From NCBI RefSeq assembly GCF_001883705.2, contig NZ_MDEQ02000011.1, forward strand, positions 186,001-250,000: a DNA stretch of 64,000 nucleotides, in the 5' to 3' direction. Both the position numbers and the translations under genes were made by a program. A model generated the notes under the pieces. It had not been told where the DNA came from. It was given only the letters and a program-made list of their open reading frames with translations, and did no database searches. The DNA is from Burkholderia catarinensis (GTDB taxonomy: Bacteria; Pseudomonadota; Gammaproteobacteria; Burkholderiales; Burkholderiaceae). Each line of letters opens with the position of its first letter. Within the stretch, counting starts at the first letter, position 1. Shown in pieces: positions 1-9,401 of the stretch.

Positions 1-125
1 GGGAAGTCGAGATCGACGAGCGCGACAGCCGCGCCCTCGCGAGCGAACGCACGGGCGATCGCGGCGCCGATTCCGCGGCCCGCGCCCGTCACCATCGCGA
101 CCTTGCCCGCGAGGCGGCCCATCAT
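1..125 (-). CDS. SDR-family NAD(P)-dependent oxidoreductase (N-terminal part, cut by window edge)
   Basis: Only the first ~41 codons lie in the window. They read [20 protein letters not shown] and onward to a hydrophobic strand ending VALVDLDF. The TGAGRGIG stretch is the glycine-rich nucleotide loop (TGxxxGxG) of classical short-chain dehydrogenases, and the acidic D after the second strand suggests NAD rather than NADP binding. The ATG at 125 overlaps the stop of the aldolase gene (ATGA), so it is the distal gene of the dgo operon. By context it may oxidise a sugar or sugar acid feeding the galactonate pathway, but the substrate is inferred. ATG at 122 is an equally possible start. Confidence 0.8.
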   Translation of the reverse strand, partial: MMGRLAGKVAMVTGAGRGIGAAIARAFAREGAAVALVDLDF

Positions 126-799
126 GCGGCTCCGCCGCGCGCCACGCGCAAGCCGGCCTGGAACGCGCGCGCGTTCGCCGCGGTCGCGTCGGCCGGCTGG
201 CCGGGCCGGTACAGCGCCGAGCCGAGCCCGAAGCCGTTCGCGCCGGCCGCGAGGAACGGCTGCATGTTGTCGGGTGAAATTCCGCCGACCGGGATCAGCG
301 GCACCGCGCGGTCGATCACCGCGCGCCACGCCTTCACGACGGGCACGCCGAGCTGCTCGGCGGGGAACATCTTCAGCACGTCGGCGCCGTTCGCGAGCGC
401 CGAGAACGCTTCGGTCGGCGTCGCGACGCCCGGTGCGCTCGCGAGGCCGCGCTCGCGTGCGCGGCGGATCACGGCCGCATCGCTATGCGGCATCACGATC
501 AGCGCGCCGCCCGCGTCCTGCACGCGATCGACATACTCGGCGCGCAGCACGGTGCCCGCGCCGACGATCGCGTCGTCGGGCAGCGCGCGCCGCAGCGCCG
601 CGATGCTGCCGAACGGATCCGGCGAATTGAGCGGCACCTCGACGATCCGGAAGCCGGCTTCATAAAGCGCACGGCCGTGGTCGGCCGCTTCGGCGGGCGT
701 GATCCCGCGCATGATCGCGATCAGCGGGCACGCATCGAACGCGCGCATCAGCGCGGCGTGGGGGGTGTACGGCGCGGGCAACGTTAGGTCGGACGGCAT
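122..799 (-). CDS. dgoA: 2-dehydro-3-deoxy-6-phosphogalactonate (KDPGal) aldolase
   Basis: Class I aldolase of the KDPG/KDPGal family, about 225 residues, cleaving 2-dehydro-3-deoxy-6-phosphogalactonate to pyruvate and glyceraldehyde 3-phosphate in the cytoplasm. Visible marks are the catalytic Glu in [10 protein letters not shown] (E54), the VGAGTVL strand and the Schiff-base Lys in [12 protein letters not shown] (K143). The phosphate-binding VGGISPDN follows. It is assigned to galactonate rather than gluconate because dgoK is immediately upstream. Start at 799 is chosen for its AGAGGAA ribosome-binding site about 6 bases upstream. An ATG at 826 overlaps the dgoK stop (ATGA) but has no visible site, so a slightly longer, translationally coupled form is possible. 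Confidence 0.93.
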   Translation of the reverse strand: MPSDLTLPAPYTPHAALMRAFDACPLIAIMRGITPAEAADHGRALYEAGFRIVEVPLNSPDPFGSIAALRRALPDDAIVGAGTVLRAEYVDRVQDAGGALIVMPHSDAAVIRRARERGLASAPGVATPTEAFSALANGADVLKMFPAEQLGVPVVKAWRAVIDRAVPLIPVGGISPDNMQPFLAAGANGFGLGSALYRPGQPADATAANARAFQAGLRVARGGAA

Positions 800-822
800 G
801 ACGGGGTTCCTCTGCAAGCGGT

Positions 823-1848
823 TCATTGGTCGGCGAAGACGGGCTCGCCGTCCGCGCGCACGAGCCCGGCGCGCGACGCGATCCGCCACAGGCCGCGCTC
901 GGTCGCATGCGCGACGACCCGCGCGTGCACGTGGCCGAATTCGTGGAGCGCATCGACGTAGCGCGCACACAGGCCGTCGTCGCCGATCAGCAGCAGCGGC
1001 TGGTCCGCGAGCGCGATGCCGCGCTCCGCGAGCATCGCGTCGAGCGCGTTGAGCTCATGGCCGATCAGCAGGCCGGACAGATAGTCGCCCTGCGCATCGG
1101 GCGCGAGCCGGTCGGTCAGGCCGAGCGTGCGCGTGCTGAAAATCGTCGCGAGCAGCCCCGTGCGCTGCGCGCCGCGCGCGACCGCCACGCCGCGCACGAA
1201 CGCCACGCGGTCGGGTGACGCGCCCGCGCGCATCGTGCGGCCGAGGATCGTGTGGTCGCGCAGCACCGCGAACAGCTCGCCGGTCATGAAAGTCTGGAAG
1301 CGCTCGATCAGCCCGTCCTTTACCCATGCCCATTTCGCATGGGTGCCCGGCAAGCCGATCAGTAGCCCTGAACGATCGGCGCCAAGCATCGGGTCGCTCG
1401 CGAGTGCGCCGACTATCTGCGTTTCTTCGCCGCGCATCACGTCGGGCAGTTCGCCCGTCGCGATCACGCCCGGCACGATCGATACCGTTGCGCCGCGCGA
1501 CGTCGTCACCGTGATGAGACCCGCGACGAGCGCGTCGGCGCCGGCCGGCACCGCGACGTACGGCGCTTCGCGCCAGCCCTGCGCGCTGCCGACCATCCCG
1601 GCGGCGAGCACCGGCAGGCCGGGCGTGCGGTCGAGCCAGTCGCCGCACGCTTCCTCGAACACCGCGTCGAACGCGCGCGCGCCGCCGCCCGGCACGTGCA
1701 TCACGCCCGCCGCACGGCTGCGCGTGTCGATCAGCGCGCCGTGCGCGTCGTACAGATATGCGCGCAGCGACGTCGTGCCCCAGTCGAGCGCGATCAGCGA
1801 CGGGGTGGCGGAACTGGCATCCGGAACGGGCCGGGTCGAAGTCGTCAT
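823..1848 (-). CDS. dgoK: 2-dehydro-3-deoxygalactonokinase
   Basis: About 341 residues. It phosphorylates 2-dehydro-3-deoxygalactonate with ATP, the step before the aldolase encoded next door. The N-terminus has the ASKHA-like phosphate loop LIALDWGTTSLRAYLYD. Further on are LPVLAAGMVGSAQGW, RGEETQIVGAL and GLPGTHAKWAWV, all typical of the DgoK family. The ATG at 1848 overlaps the stop of the IclR gene (ATGA), with a weak AGGA upstream. The reading frame continues open far upstream, but that part is an arginine-rich shadow of the IclR gene. Overlaps on both sides indicate strict co-translation of regulator, kinase and aldolase. Confidence 0.94.
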   Translation of the reverse strand: MTTSTRPVPDASSATPSLIALDWGTTSLRAYLYDAHGALIDTRSRAAGVMHVPGGGARAFDAVFEEACGDWLDRTPGLPVLAAGMVGSAQGWREAPYVAVPAGADALVAGLITVTTSRGATVSIVPGVIATGELPDVMRGEETQIVGALASDPMLGADRSGLLIGLPGTHAKWAWVKDGLIERFQTFMTGELFAVLRDHTILGRTMRAGASPDRVAFVRGVAVARGAQRTGLLATIFSTRTLGLTDRLAPDAQGDYLSGLLIGHELNALDAMLAERGIALADQPLLLIGDDGLCARYVDALHEFGHVHARVVAHATERGLWRIASRAGLVRADGEPVFADQ

Positions 1849-2744
1849 CGTTTGATCCTGCGGGTACCCTGCGGCGGGCTCCAGCCCAGTTCCGCGGAAA
1901 TGGCTCGCGCTTCGCGCTGCACGAGCGGAATCAGTTCGTCCATCCGGTCGTGCGGCATGTACGGAATCGTGCTCGCGACCGACACGGCCGCGACGATCGC
2001 GCCCGACGCGTCGCGGATCGGCGCGGCCACGCAGCGGATCGACGCCTCGTTCTCCTCGAGATCGAACGTATAGCCGCCGGCCGCGTAATGGGCCATGCGC
2101 TGCAGGAACGCACTGGTCTCGGGCCGGTTGTCGGGCTTGAAATTGACGCCGGCCAGCGCGCGCCGCGCGGCCTCGAACAGCGAGCGCCACAGGTCGGGAT
2201 CGAGGTCGAGCATCATCGCCTTGCCGATGCCCGTCGACGCGAGCGGCATCCGGTGGCCGACGCGCGAACGCATCTCGAGGCCGCGCGTGCCGGGAATCTT
2301 GTCGATGTACAGCACGTCGTCGCCGTCGCGCACGCCGAGATGAATCGTGTCGAGCGTCGCTTCCGCCAGCGCCTCGAGATGCGGCCGCGCCACCGCGGTG
2401 AGCGGCATCTGCTCGAGCGCAATCGTGCCGAGTTCGATCAGCTTCGGGCCGAGCAGGTAGCCGCCCTGCACCTGGCGCAGGTAGCGCGCCTGCACGAGGC
2501 TGCTGACGAGGCGATGCGTGGTGCTGCGCGTCGTGCCGAGCGCGGCGCCGATCGCGCGCATGTCGCGCGCACCGTTCGCGATCGCCTCGAGGATCGCGAG
2601 GCCGCGCAGCAGCGTCTGCGTGCCGGCCTGCTGCGCGGCGAGATCGAGCGGCGTGCTGGTCGCGCCGATGCTGTCGGTCAGCGACACATCGTCCGGCGTC
2701 GCGCGCCGGGCGTCGAAGGCAAGGGAGTCGGGCATCTTGGTCAT
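1845..2744 (-). CDS. IclR-family transcriptional regulator of the dgo operon
   Basis: 299 residues. An N-terminal winged helix-turn-helix (roughly residues 40-105, including LLRGLAILEAIANG and GTTRSTTHRLVSSL) is followed by the IclR effector-binding domain (roughly 115-290, with RVGHRMPLASTGIGKAMM and SIRCVAAPIRDASGAIVAAV). As first gene of the operon it most likely controls dgoK, dgoA and the SDR gene in response to a galactonate-derived ligand; the ligand is inferred. E. coli uses a GntR protein (DgoR) for this job, so regulation is of a different family here. Start at 2744 has only a GAAGAAG-like site; M4 at 2735 is an alternative. Confidence 0.9.
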   Translation of the reverse strand: MTKMPDSLAFDARRATPDDVSLTDSIGATSTPLDLAAQQAGTQTLLRGLAILEAIANGARDMRAIGAALGTTRSTTHRLVSSLVQARYLRQVQGGYLLGPKLIELGTIALEQMPLTAVARPHLEALAEATLDTIHLGVRDGDDVLYIDKIPGTRGLEMRSRVGHRMPLASTGIGKAMMLDLDPDLWRSLFEAARRALAGVNFKPDNRPETSAFLQRMAHYAAGGYTFDLEENEASIRCVAAPIRDASGAIVAAVSVASTIPYMPHDRMDELIPLVQREARAISAELGWSPPQGTRRIKR

Positions 2745-2756
2745 GGGACGGGCTTC

Positions 2757-2859
2757 TTCAACGGAATCGGTGTAGCCGCTCGCGCGGCGCCGGAACTGCG
2801 TCCGGTGCTGCGGCGTGGCGGCGGTCGATGCACCGAGTAAAGCGCCCGGCGAACTTCAT
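2757..2859 (-). CDS. possible 33-codon leader ORF upstream of the IclR gene
   Basis: Inside the predicted transcript leader, an ATG at 2859 preceded by a good GGAG site (7-8 bases) opens a 33-codon frame starting MKFAGRFTRC and ending RLHRFR, with its stop about 13 bases before the IclR start. It is Arg-rich like random high-GC sequence and I recognise no family. It could be a translated leader peptide coupling into the regulator gene, or chance. Confidence 0.2.
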
Positions 2860-2903
2860 GGAAGGTGTCTCCGTGTGCGTCGGGCGCCGCGCGATGCGTG
2901 GGT

Positions 2904-2926
2904 CCGAAGCTGTTGATGTGCTTCGG
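2904..2926. promoter_or_regulatory. operator-like palindrome at the dgo/IclR promoter
   Basis: Perfect 7-base inverted repeat CCGAAGC-N9-GCTTCGG abutting the downstream edge of the predicted -10 box, so it would cover the transcription start. Size and position suit an autoregulatory IclR-type operator. No binding evidence can be read from sequence alone. Confidence 0.5.
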
Positions 2927-2955
2927 ATTGTAGGAGCGCACGCACTCGTCTCCAA
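2927..2955 (-). promoter_or_regulatory. predicted sigma70 promoter of the IclR-dgoK-dgoA operon
   Basis: On the minus strand, TTGGAG (2955-2950) and TACAAT (2932-2927) are separated by exactly 17 bases, both close to consensus. The predicted start near 2920 gives a leader of about 175 bases before the regulator gene. Confidence 0.6.
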
Positions 2956-3033
2956 TATTTGAATGCGTTGCCCAGATAATGAGAATTCAGCCAGAATCCG
3001 CCGCGTGCGCGACGTAACGGGCGCGCCATGTAC

Positions 3034-3073
3034 ACGGGGGCGGAACCCGCCATGCCGCAGGTTCCGCCCCCGT
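3034..3073 (-). terminator. hairpin after the EF-hand gene
   Basis: Perfect 13-base stem (ACGGGGGCGGAAC with its complement at 3061-3073) and 14-base loop, about 20 bases past the stop of the EF-hand gene. There is no T-run on either side, so it may be a weak or Rho-assisted terminator or an RNA-stabilising 3' end. Confidence 0.45.
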
Positions 3074-3094
3074 TTGCTCACAACGCGCCGCGCT

Positions 3095-3493
3095 TTACTG
3101 CTGGCTCGTGCTGCGTGCCTGCATGTAGCGCTGCACGTCCTCGAACGACACGCGGCCGTTGCCGCCCGCGTCGATCTGCCGGAAGTGGTTCGCGACATAG
3201 CCGAGGCCTGCCGCGCGCGCCTGCGACTCCGTGATCGAACCCGTGTTCTGCGTGTCGGCCACGCCGAACTGCCGCGCGAGCTTGCGCACCACTTGCGCAT
3301 GCAGCGCGGCGCCCGTCGTCTGCGTGCCGGCGGTCGCCTTGCGCGCGGCCGGCGGCACGTACGGATCGCCGAGCTGCGCCTGGCGCGCACGCGCCGGTGC
3401 GGCGGCGTCGCTCGCTTGCGCGAACGCGGATACGGAAGCTGCGGCGCCGGCGCATGCGAGCGCCGCGGCAACGACAATTAAACGGTTCTTCAT
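3095..3493 (-). CDS. exported EF-hand domain protein
   Basis: 132 residues. A signal peptide is clear (MKNRLIVVAAALACAGAAA, cleavage near VSAFA-QA), then an Ala-rich linker and two EF-hand-like units. The second calcium loop, D108 to D119 (DAGGNGRVSFED), has acceptable ligands at positions 1, 5, 9 and 12. The first, D80 to Q91 (DTQNTGSITESQ), is degenerate at position 12. A periplasmic calcium-binding role is likely, partner unknown. Start at 3493 is chosen because the signal peptide begins there; the longer open frame is Arg-rich noise. It lies downstream of the S10 peptidase gene on the same strand, about 80 bases away. Confidence 0.8.
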   Translation of the reverse strand: MKNRLIVVAAALACAGAAASVSAFAQASDAAAPARARQAQLGDPYVPPAARKATAGTQTTGAALHAQVVRKLARQFGVADTQNTGSITESQARAAGLGYVANHFRQIDAGGNGRVSFEDVQRYMQARSTSQQ

Positions 3494-3575
3494 ATCAGGC
3501 TCCAGTCTGGAATGAGGTCGTCGACGGCCGGCGAGGCGCCACCGGGGGCGCCCGTCGCCGGCCTCGCGCATCGCA

Positions 3576-5186
3576 TCAATGCGCGGCCGCGTTATAGAAG
3601 GTCACGAGGTCGGCTTTCTCCTGCGGACGCGACGTATCGTCGAGATAGACCATGTGTCCGCCCTGATAGTCCTTGATCGTCAGGTTCGGTTGCGTTCCCA
3701 GCCGCGCGAGGTCGAGCTCGGTCTGGTAGAACGGCGTCGCGATGTCGTGATACCCGTTCAGCGACAGCACCTTCAGCGACGGATTCAGCGTCAGCGCCGC
3801 GGCGAGATCGGGAATCGTGTCGGGCATCGCGAGGCCGTCGTGCGTCCAGTCCCACGTATTGATCGCATTGCTGCTCACCGAGTAGGCCGACTGCGCGGTG
3901 TACTTCAGCTCGTTCGGCAGGTAGCTGCCGATCGTGTCGGTGAACGGCTTCGTGATGAACGAGCTCGACGGATCGCCGTCCGCCGCGAGCGGGCTCGACA
4001 CGGGCACGTTCACGCGCGCGTCGTAGCGGCCGATCAGCGTGCCCGGGACCAGCGACAGCTGGAAGCTGTTGTCGAAGAAGGTCGGGACCACGTTGAAGTT
4101 CGCATTCCACAGCGACTGCTTCACGCCGGTCGAGTTCGCCATCGTCGTGACGAGATTCGGCGGCGGCGGCGTATGGCTCGCCAGGTACGCGTTCACGGCA
4201 GGCGCGTAGCTGCCGGCCGTCAGCAGGCGCATCTGGTCCGCATACTGCGGCATGCTCGACGGGTTCGGATTGTCGAGCTGGTAGTACGCGCCGACGGTGC
4301 CGTAGGACGGCACGAAGCCCGCACAGCTCACCGGGCTCGACCCGTTGTTCGAGTTGCCGACATAGTCGCTCGCCATGTCGCAGTTCGTGTTGTAGTTCAG
4401 GATCGACGACTGCAGTACGATGCCGTCGAGCTTCACGCCGGCCGTCTCGAGCAGGTTCGCGAGCACGTCCGTGCGCGGCGTGCCGTACGACTCGCCGAAC
4501 AGGTATTTCGGTGAATTGTTGCGCTGGTTCACGGCCAGGTAGCGCGTCACGAAATCGCGGAATGCGCCGCCGTCCTGGTCGACGCCCCAGAACGTCTGGT
4601 TCGTGTTCGGCGCGATCGCTTCGGAGAAGCCGGTGCCGATCGCATCGACGAACACGAGGTCGGTCGTGTCGAGCAGGCTTTCCTGGTTGTCGACGAACGG
4701 GAACGTCGACGCGTTCGCGTTCGGGTCGCCCGTCTGGACCCGCCGCGGGCCGAACGAGCCGAGGTGCAGCCACACCGATGCCGAGCCGGGGCCGCCGTTG
4801 TACAGGAACGTGACGGGCCGCTTCGCCGCGGGCTGGTTGTCGGCCGTGTAGGCGACGTAGAAGAACGATGCTTCGGGCGCGCCCGTCTGCGGATTGTGCG
4901 CGACGAGGTGGCCGGCCGTGGCCGTGTAACGGATCGTCTTGCCGTTCAGCGTGATCTGGTGATGCGTGACGGCCGCCTTTTCGACCGCGGCGGACGCGTC
5001 GAGCGACGCGGTCGCGCTCGACGAATAACTGTTGGGATCGTTGTACGCCCTGTCCACCTGGCTGGCGGGATCGGCTGAATTGTCGGCGCTCGCAGCAGCG
5101 GACGACGTCACGTCGTCGTTGCAGGCCGTCAGAATCAGCGAAGAAAACACTACCCCCAACAACAGCTTCGCTTTGCTCGCTGGCAT
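3576..5186 (-). CDS. S10-type serine carboxypeptidase-like lipoprotein
   Basis: 536 residues. The signal ends in a lipobox, LTAC, at 19-22, so it should be a lipid-anchored envelope protein. The alpha/beta-hydrolase core shows the S10 family signatures: oxyanion-region NGGPGSASVW (130-139), nucleophile Ser233 in GESYGT, probable Asp481 in NGYHDIATPF and His511 in GGHMVYLD. That is a complete Ser-Asp-His triad, so hydrolase or carboxypeptidase activity is likely, substrate unknown. The start at 5186 has AAGGAA about 8 bases upstream. Bacterial S10 homologues are much less common than eukaryotic ones. A low-complexity Ser/Ala segment (residues 25-70) joins lipid anchor to catalytic domain. Confidence 0.85.
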   Translation of the reverse strand: MPASKAKLLLGVVFSSLILTACNDDVTSSAAASADNSADPASQVDRAYNDPNSYSSSATASLDASAAVEKAAVTHHQITLNGKTIRYTATAGHLVAHNPQTGAPEASFFYVAYTADNQPAAKRPVTFLYNGGPGSASVWLHLGSFGPRRVQTGDPNANASTFPFVDNQESLLDTTDLVFVDAIGTGFSEAIAPNTNQTFWGVDQDGGAFRDFVTRYLAVNQRNNSPKYLFGESYGTPRTDVLANLLETAGVKLDGIVLQSSILNYNTNCDMASDYVGNSNNGSSPVSCAGFVPSYGTVGAYYQLDNPNPSSMPQYADQMRLLTAGSYAPAVNAYLASHTPPPPNLVTTMANSTGVKQSLWNANFNVVPTFFDNSFQLSLVPGTLIGRYDARVNVPVSSPLAADGDPSSSFITKPFTDTIGSYLPNELKYTAQSAYSVSSNAINTWDWTHDGLAMPDTIPDLAAALTLNPSLKVLSLNGYHDIATPFYQTELDLARLGTQPNLTIKDYQGGHMVYLDDTSRPQEKADLVTFYNAAAH

Positions 5187-5612
5187 CGTTGCGTTCCTTC
5201 TCTCGGATGTTTTTTGTGTCGAGCAGCTGGATAAGCCGCCCCCCGCCTCGATTGCGGCCGATAAGCCGAGGCGCTGGCCAATATACGCGAGGCCGTCAGC
5301 TTTGAAAAATTTTGAAATATTTGGCTGGCGGCCGGTGCGGCGCACACCTTTCAGGAATGCTTCGATTCGTGAAACGTTGCATTTCACGTGCCTTTCACCG
5401 GCTTTCGCGTTTACCCGGAAGGACTAAAAAAGCGCGGATTTCGTGCCATATCGGCAAACAAATTCGCGCGACCGCGGGCATTGCTCAGCAAAGCGAAATA
5501 GACGAATTCGTCTAAAGGATGTGGCCCGAAATGCGCGCGACACGAATGCGCTGCAGCGCACCAACGGCGCATGGGCGGCGGAACGGACAATGCAACGACG
5601 CGAGCGCGCCGG
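5187..5612. other. intergenic region between mtgA 3' end and the S10 gene
   Basis: About 426 bases without a supported gene. It should hold the promoter of the S10 lipoprotein gene, but I see no convincing -35/-10 pair. A 7-base inverted repeat (CGCCTCG at 5244-5250, CGAGGCG at 5267-5273) and a repeated GATAAGCCG (near 5229 and 5260) are the only structure I can point to. Confidence 0.5.
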
Positions 5613-6350
5613 TCACTCCGATTGCGGAAGCGCGGCCGCGCCCATCCGGCGGGCGATGACCGCCGCGCGCTGCGCCTGGTAGGCCGAACCGCGGTGCGCG
5701 TCGAACCAGCGCGGCTTCGGCAGCATCACCGCGAGGCGCGCCGACTGCCACGCACCGAGCCGGCTCGCGGGAATCTTGTAGTAATAGCGTGCGGCCGCCT
5801 CGGCGCCGTACACGCCGCGCCCCCACTCGACCGAATTCAGGTAGATCTCGAAGATCCGCTCCTTGTCGAGCACCGTTTCGAGCATCCACGTGATGATGAG
5901 CTCCTGCCCCTTGCGGATGTAGCTCTTCTCGCGCGACAGGAACAGGTTGCGCGCGAGTTGCTGCGTGATCGTCGAGCCGCCCGCGACGATCCGGCCGCGC
6001 GCCTTGTTCTTCTCCCACGCCTGCAGGATCGCGTCGACGTCATAGCCGTTATTGGTCGCGAAGGTCGAGTCTTCCGACGCGATCAGCGCGCGCTTCAGGT
6101 TGCGCGAGATCTGGTCGTACGGCACCCACTGGTGCTGGATCTGCGCGGGCGGCTTGTCGCGCGACAGCCACCACGCGTCGGTACGCATGAACGCGGTCGA
6201 GCCCGGGTTCACGAACGACCACAACGCGATCTGCGCGAGATAGAACAGTTGCGTCGCGAGCCACGCGCCCGCGAACACCGCCCCCGCATAGACGATCCAG
6301 CGTGTCGGACTGACCGTCCGCGTGCGCTGCGTGCCGCTTACCGCCACCAC
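5613..6350 (-). CDS. mtgA: monofunctional biosynthetic peptidoglycan transglycosylase
   Basis: 245 residues, GT51 family. One N-terminal membrane anchor (about residues 18-42), then the transglycosylase domain with catalytic Glu93 in [10 protein letters not shown] and the signature [18 protein letters not shown] (124-141). Further motifs are [15 protein letters not shown] and [12 protein letters not shown]. It polymerises lipid II glycan strands at the outer face of the inner membrane and lacks a penicillin-binding domain, as expected for MtgA. The GTG at 6350, preceded by ACGGAG, is chosen because it lies 14 bases after the aroE stop. The upstream extension is a shadow of aroE. Confidence 0.93.
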   Translation of the reverse strand: MVAVSGTQRTRTVSPTRWIVYAGAVFAGAWLATQLFYLAQIALWSFVNPGSTAFMRTDAWWLSRDKPPAQIQHQWVPYDQISRNLKRALIASEDSTFATNNGYDVDAILQAWEKNKARGRIVAGGSTITQQLARNLFLSREKSYIRKGQELIITWMLETVLDKERIFEIYLNSVEWGRGVYGAEAAARYYYKIPASRLGAWQSARLAVMLPKPRWFDAHRGSAYQAQRAAVIARRMGAAALPQSE

Positions 6351-6364
6351 GTGCCGCGCTCCGT

Positions 6365-7231
6365 TCAGCTCGCCGCGAGCGCCTGGCGCAGCGCGGCAAG
6401 CACCGGCGCACCATCGGGTCGCACGCCGCGCCAGATGAAGAACGATTCGGCCGCCTGCTCGACGAGCATCCCGAGCCCGTCGGCCGTGCGTGCGCCGAGC
6501 GATGCCGCGTGCTGCATGAACACGGTCGGTTGCGCGCCGTACATCATGTCGTACGCGAGCGTGCCCGTGCCGAACGCGGCCGCGTCGCACACCGGCAGCG
6601 CGGCGTCCAGGCTGCCGGCCGTCGCATTGATCACCACGTCGTACGGCTCCGCGCTCACCACGTCGGGGCCGCCGCCCGCGAACGTGCAGCCCGCATCGTG
6701 CGCGGCCTGCATGAACTGGCCGACCAGCGCCTCGGCCTTGCTCGCGGTGCGGTTCACGATCGTGATCGACAGCGGCGCGCGGTCGAGCAGCGGCAGCACG
6801 ACACCGCGCGCGGCGCCGCCCGCGCCGAGCAGCAGGATGCGCGCGCCCGCGAGCGACACGCCGAGATTCGTTTCGATATCGCGCACGAGGCCGACGCCAT
6901 CGGTGTTGTCGCCATGGATGCGGCCGTCGGCATCGATCCGCAGCGTGTTCACCGCGCCCGCCGCCGCGGCGCGCGGCGACAGCGTATCGGCGAGCGCATG
7001 CGCTTCGAGCTTGAACGGCACCGTCACGTTCGCGCCGCGACCGCCTTCGGCGACGAATGCCCGCACGGCCGCCTCGAAACCGTCGACCGGCGCGAGCCGG
7101 TGCGCGTACGCGATCGGCTCGCCCGTCTGCGCGGCGAACTGCGCGTGGATGAACGGCGACTTGCTGTGCGCCACCGGGTTGCCGAACACCACATAGCGGT
7201 CGGCGCCGCTCGTCGACGCGACCGCATTCAT
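6365..7231 (-). CDS. aroE: shikimate dehydrogenase (NADP+)
   Basis: 288 residues. It reduces 3-dehydroshikimate to shikimate in aromatic amino acid biosynthesis. The N-terminal substrate domain has [15 protein letters not shown] and the catalytic Lys region NVTVPFK; DNTDGVG follows. The Rossmann fold has the glycine loop [12 protein letters not shown], and the C-terminus has the usual [11 protein letters not shown] helix. The start ATG overlaps the stop of the RNB ribonuclease gene (ATGA at 7231-7228), so the two are co-translated. mtgA follows after a short gap. Confidence 0.96.
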   Translation of the reverse strand: MNAVASTSGADRYVVFGNPVAHSKSPFIHAQFAAQTGEPIAYAHRLAPVDGFEAAVRAFVAEGGRGANVTVPFKLEAHALADTLSPRAAAAGAVNTLRIDADGRIHGDNTDGVGLVRDIETNLGVSLAGARILLLGAGGAARGVVLPLLDRAPLSITIVNRTASKAEALVGQFMQAAHDAGCTFAGGGPDVVSAEPYDVVINATAGSLDAALPVCDAAAFGTGTLAYDMMYGAQPTVFMQHAASLGARTADGLGMLVEQAAESFFIWRGVRPDGAPVLAALRQALAAS

Positions 7232-9321
7232 GATGCGCGCCCCTCTTCGCCGTCGTCGCCGTTGCCGCCCGCGGCGTCGCCGCCGGCGCCCGCCGCCGCG
7301 CCTTCCGCTTCGGCCAGCGCTTCCGCCTCGGTTTCGGCCGTGGCGTCTTCCGCGTCGATCAGCGTGTCGTCGCCGCCCTCGGCGTCATCCTCTTCCTCGG
7401 CCGCGTCGCCGCTTGTCACGGTCGGCGCGTCGAGCACGTTCAGCAACCGCACCGACGCCTCAATCGTCAGCTCGTCGAGCGACATCACGTCGAGCAGCAC
7501 GCGCGTGCCGCGCGCATGCACGCCGAGCCCGGGCACGTGCAGCAGCAGCGGGATTTCCTCGAGGCGCACGAGATCACCCTTCACGACGCTCGCGACGACC
7601 TGCTTCTTCTGCTCCTGCGCGAGCCAGCGCAGGCACCAGAAGTACTCCATCCGGCGCTGGTAATCGGCGTAGGCCGTATAGGTATCGTCGAAGCCCTGCA
7701 CGACCGCGTACAGATCGGCGTCCTTCGGCTTGAACGGCGCGGCGAGCTTCGCGGTGACGCCATGCTGCACGCACGCGAGCAATTGCCACTGGTTCACGAG
7801 GTCGACGTAGCGGCGCAGCGGCGACGTGCTCCACGCGTACTGCGGCACGCCGAGGCCTTCGTGCGGCGCGGCCGTCGTCTGCATCCGCGTGCGCTTCGGG
7901 CCAGGCGCGCCGAAGCCGCGCTGCGAGCGATAGATGCCGGGCACCGTGTGGTCGTGCAGGAACGCGCCCCAGGTCGAGTTCGCGAGGATCGCGAGCTCCG
8001 ACACGATCAGGTCGAGCGGCGAACCGCGGCGGCGCGGCGTGATCGACACGTGCTCGCCTTCGACGTAGAAGTTGTAGTCGGTGTTGCGCTGCACCTCGCG
8101 CTTCAGGCCGTAGCCCGCGCGCGCGACCTGGCGCTTCTCGAACAGCGCCTGCGCGAGCGGCCACAGCACGGCGATGTCTTCCTTGTGCGGATAGTCGCCG
8201 GTGCCGGCCGCGAGCGTCTCTTCATTGACGAGCTCGTCGAGCGTGTTGTGGCGCAGGTTGTTCTTCACGAACACGAGTTCGGCACGCGTCTCGTTCGCGA
8301 CGATGTCCTGCGTTTCACGGTTGACGATGATGTACAGCGACAGCGCCGGGCGGTAATCGCCCTCCTTCAGCGTGAACACGTCGACGACGTCGTCCGGCAG
8401 CATCGTGATCTTGTCGCCCGGCATGTAGACGGTCGACAGGCGCGTGCGCGCGATCGCATCGACCGCGTCGCCGCGCACGATGCCGAGCGCCGGCGCCGCG
8501 ATGTGCACGCCGATCCGCACCCGGCCGTCGGACAGGTGCTCGACCGAGAACGCATCGTCGATTTCGGTTGTCGTAACGTCGTCGATCGAGAAGGCCTCGA
8601 CGTCCGCGCGCGGCAGGTCGTCCGGCAGCGCGCCGACCGTGACGGGCGGAAAGCCCGTGCCGTGCGGGAAGAATTCCGCGAGAAAGCGCGCCTCGTGCAG
8701 TGCACGCGGCGACGCGACGCCGCCGCAGTCGAGCATCAGCCGCGCCGGCGACACCCCGCGCGCGCCGGCCGCCGCTTCCATCGCCTTGTATTCGATCGCG
8801 TTCTTGTCCGGCCGCGTCAGCAGCCCGAGCACCTTGCCCGCGAACGCTTCCGGCAGCTTGCCTGCCTTCAGCTCCTCTTCATACTGCACCTGGACGAGCG
8901 CCTGCTGGCGCTTGCGCTCGAGCGACGCGAGCGCCATCTTGAGCTGCTCTTCCGGCGCGCGCTGGTACTGGCCGCGACCCTTGCGGCGGAAGTAGACGGG
9001 CGAGCCGTGCAGCCGCAGCACCAGCGCCGCGCGCTCGACCGGGCCGTACGCCGCGCCGAAGTATTCCTCCGCCAGCGCCGTATAGGCGAACTCGTCGGAC
9101 GGCGCGCATTCCCACAGGAAATCCAGATCGATCTGCTGCGCGGCCGTATCGGCCTCCTGCATCAGTTCGCTCGCGGCCGGCTTGTCGAATTCGATCAGCA
9201 CGTCTTTCGCGCGCACCTTCGCCCGCCGCCCGCCGGGCAACTCGACCTGAAATGCGTCGCCCTGGCGCGACAGCACGCTGCCCGCCTTGAAACTGCCCGA
9301 TTCCTCGAAGAAAACGTTCAC
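7228..9321 (-). CDS. RNB-domain exoribonuclease (RNase II/R family)
   Basis: 697 residues starting at GTG. The catalytic RNB domain begins around residue 240, with the acidic metal site [15 protein letters not shown] (245-259) and later [10 protein letters not shown] and [17 protein letters not shown]. It should degrade RNA 3' to 5'. The N-terminal ~200 residues look like a divergent OB-fold region. The last ~55 residues are a low-complexity tail of Asp, Glu, Ala and Gly, in the position where other family members end with an S1 domain or a basic tail. It is translationally coupled to aroE. Whether it is functionally RNase II or a lineage-specific paralogue cannot be settled from sequence. 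Confidence 0.88.
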   Translation of the reverse strand: MNVFFEESGSFKAGSVLSRQGDAFQVELPGGRRAKVRAKDVLIEFDKPAASELMQEADTAAQQIDLDFLWECAPSDEFAYTALAEEYFGAAYGPVERAALVLRLHGSPVYFRRKGRGQYQRAPEEQLKMALASLERKRQQALVQVQYEEELKAGKLPEAFAGKVLGLLTRPDKNAIEYKAMEAAAGARGVSPARLMLDCGGVASPRALHEARFLAEFFPHGTGFPPVTVGALPDDLPRADVEAFSIDDVTTTEIDDAFSVEHLSDGRVRIGVHIAAPALGIVRGDAVDAIARTRLSTVYMPGDKITMLPDDVVDVFTLKEGDYRPALSLYIIVNRETQDIVANETRAELVFVKNNLRHNTLDELVNEETLAAGTGDYPHKEDIAVLWPLAQALFEKRQVARAGYGLKREVQRNTDYNFYVEGEHVSITPRRRGSPLDLIVSELAILANSTWGAFLHDHTVPGIYRSQRGFGAPGPKRTRMQTTAAPHEGLGVPQYAWSTSPLRRYVDLVNQWQLLACVQHGVTAKLAAPFKPKDADLYAVVQGFDDTYTAYADYQRRMEYFWCLRWLAQEQKKQVVASVVKGDLVRLEEIPLLLHVPGLGVHARGTRVLLDVMSLDELTIEASVRLLNVLDAPTVTSGDAAEEEDDAEGGDDTLIDAEDATAETEAEALAEAEGAAAGAGGDAAGGNGDDGEEGRAS

Positions 9322-9401
9322 TCAGTACTCTCGTTTCAGACTGCCGGACGCCGCGTGGGCGGCGCCGCATGATGATGGGATTCGATCGGCACGCGGCCGG
9401 T

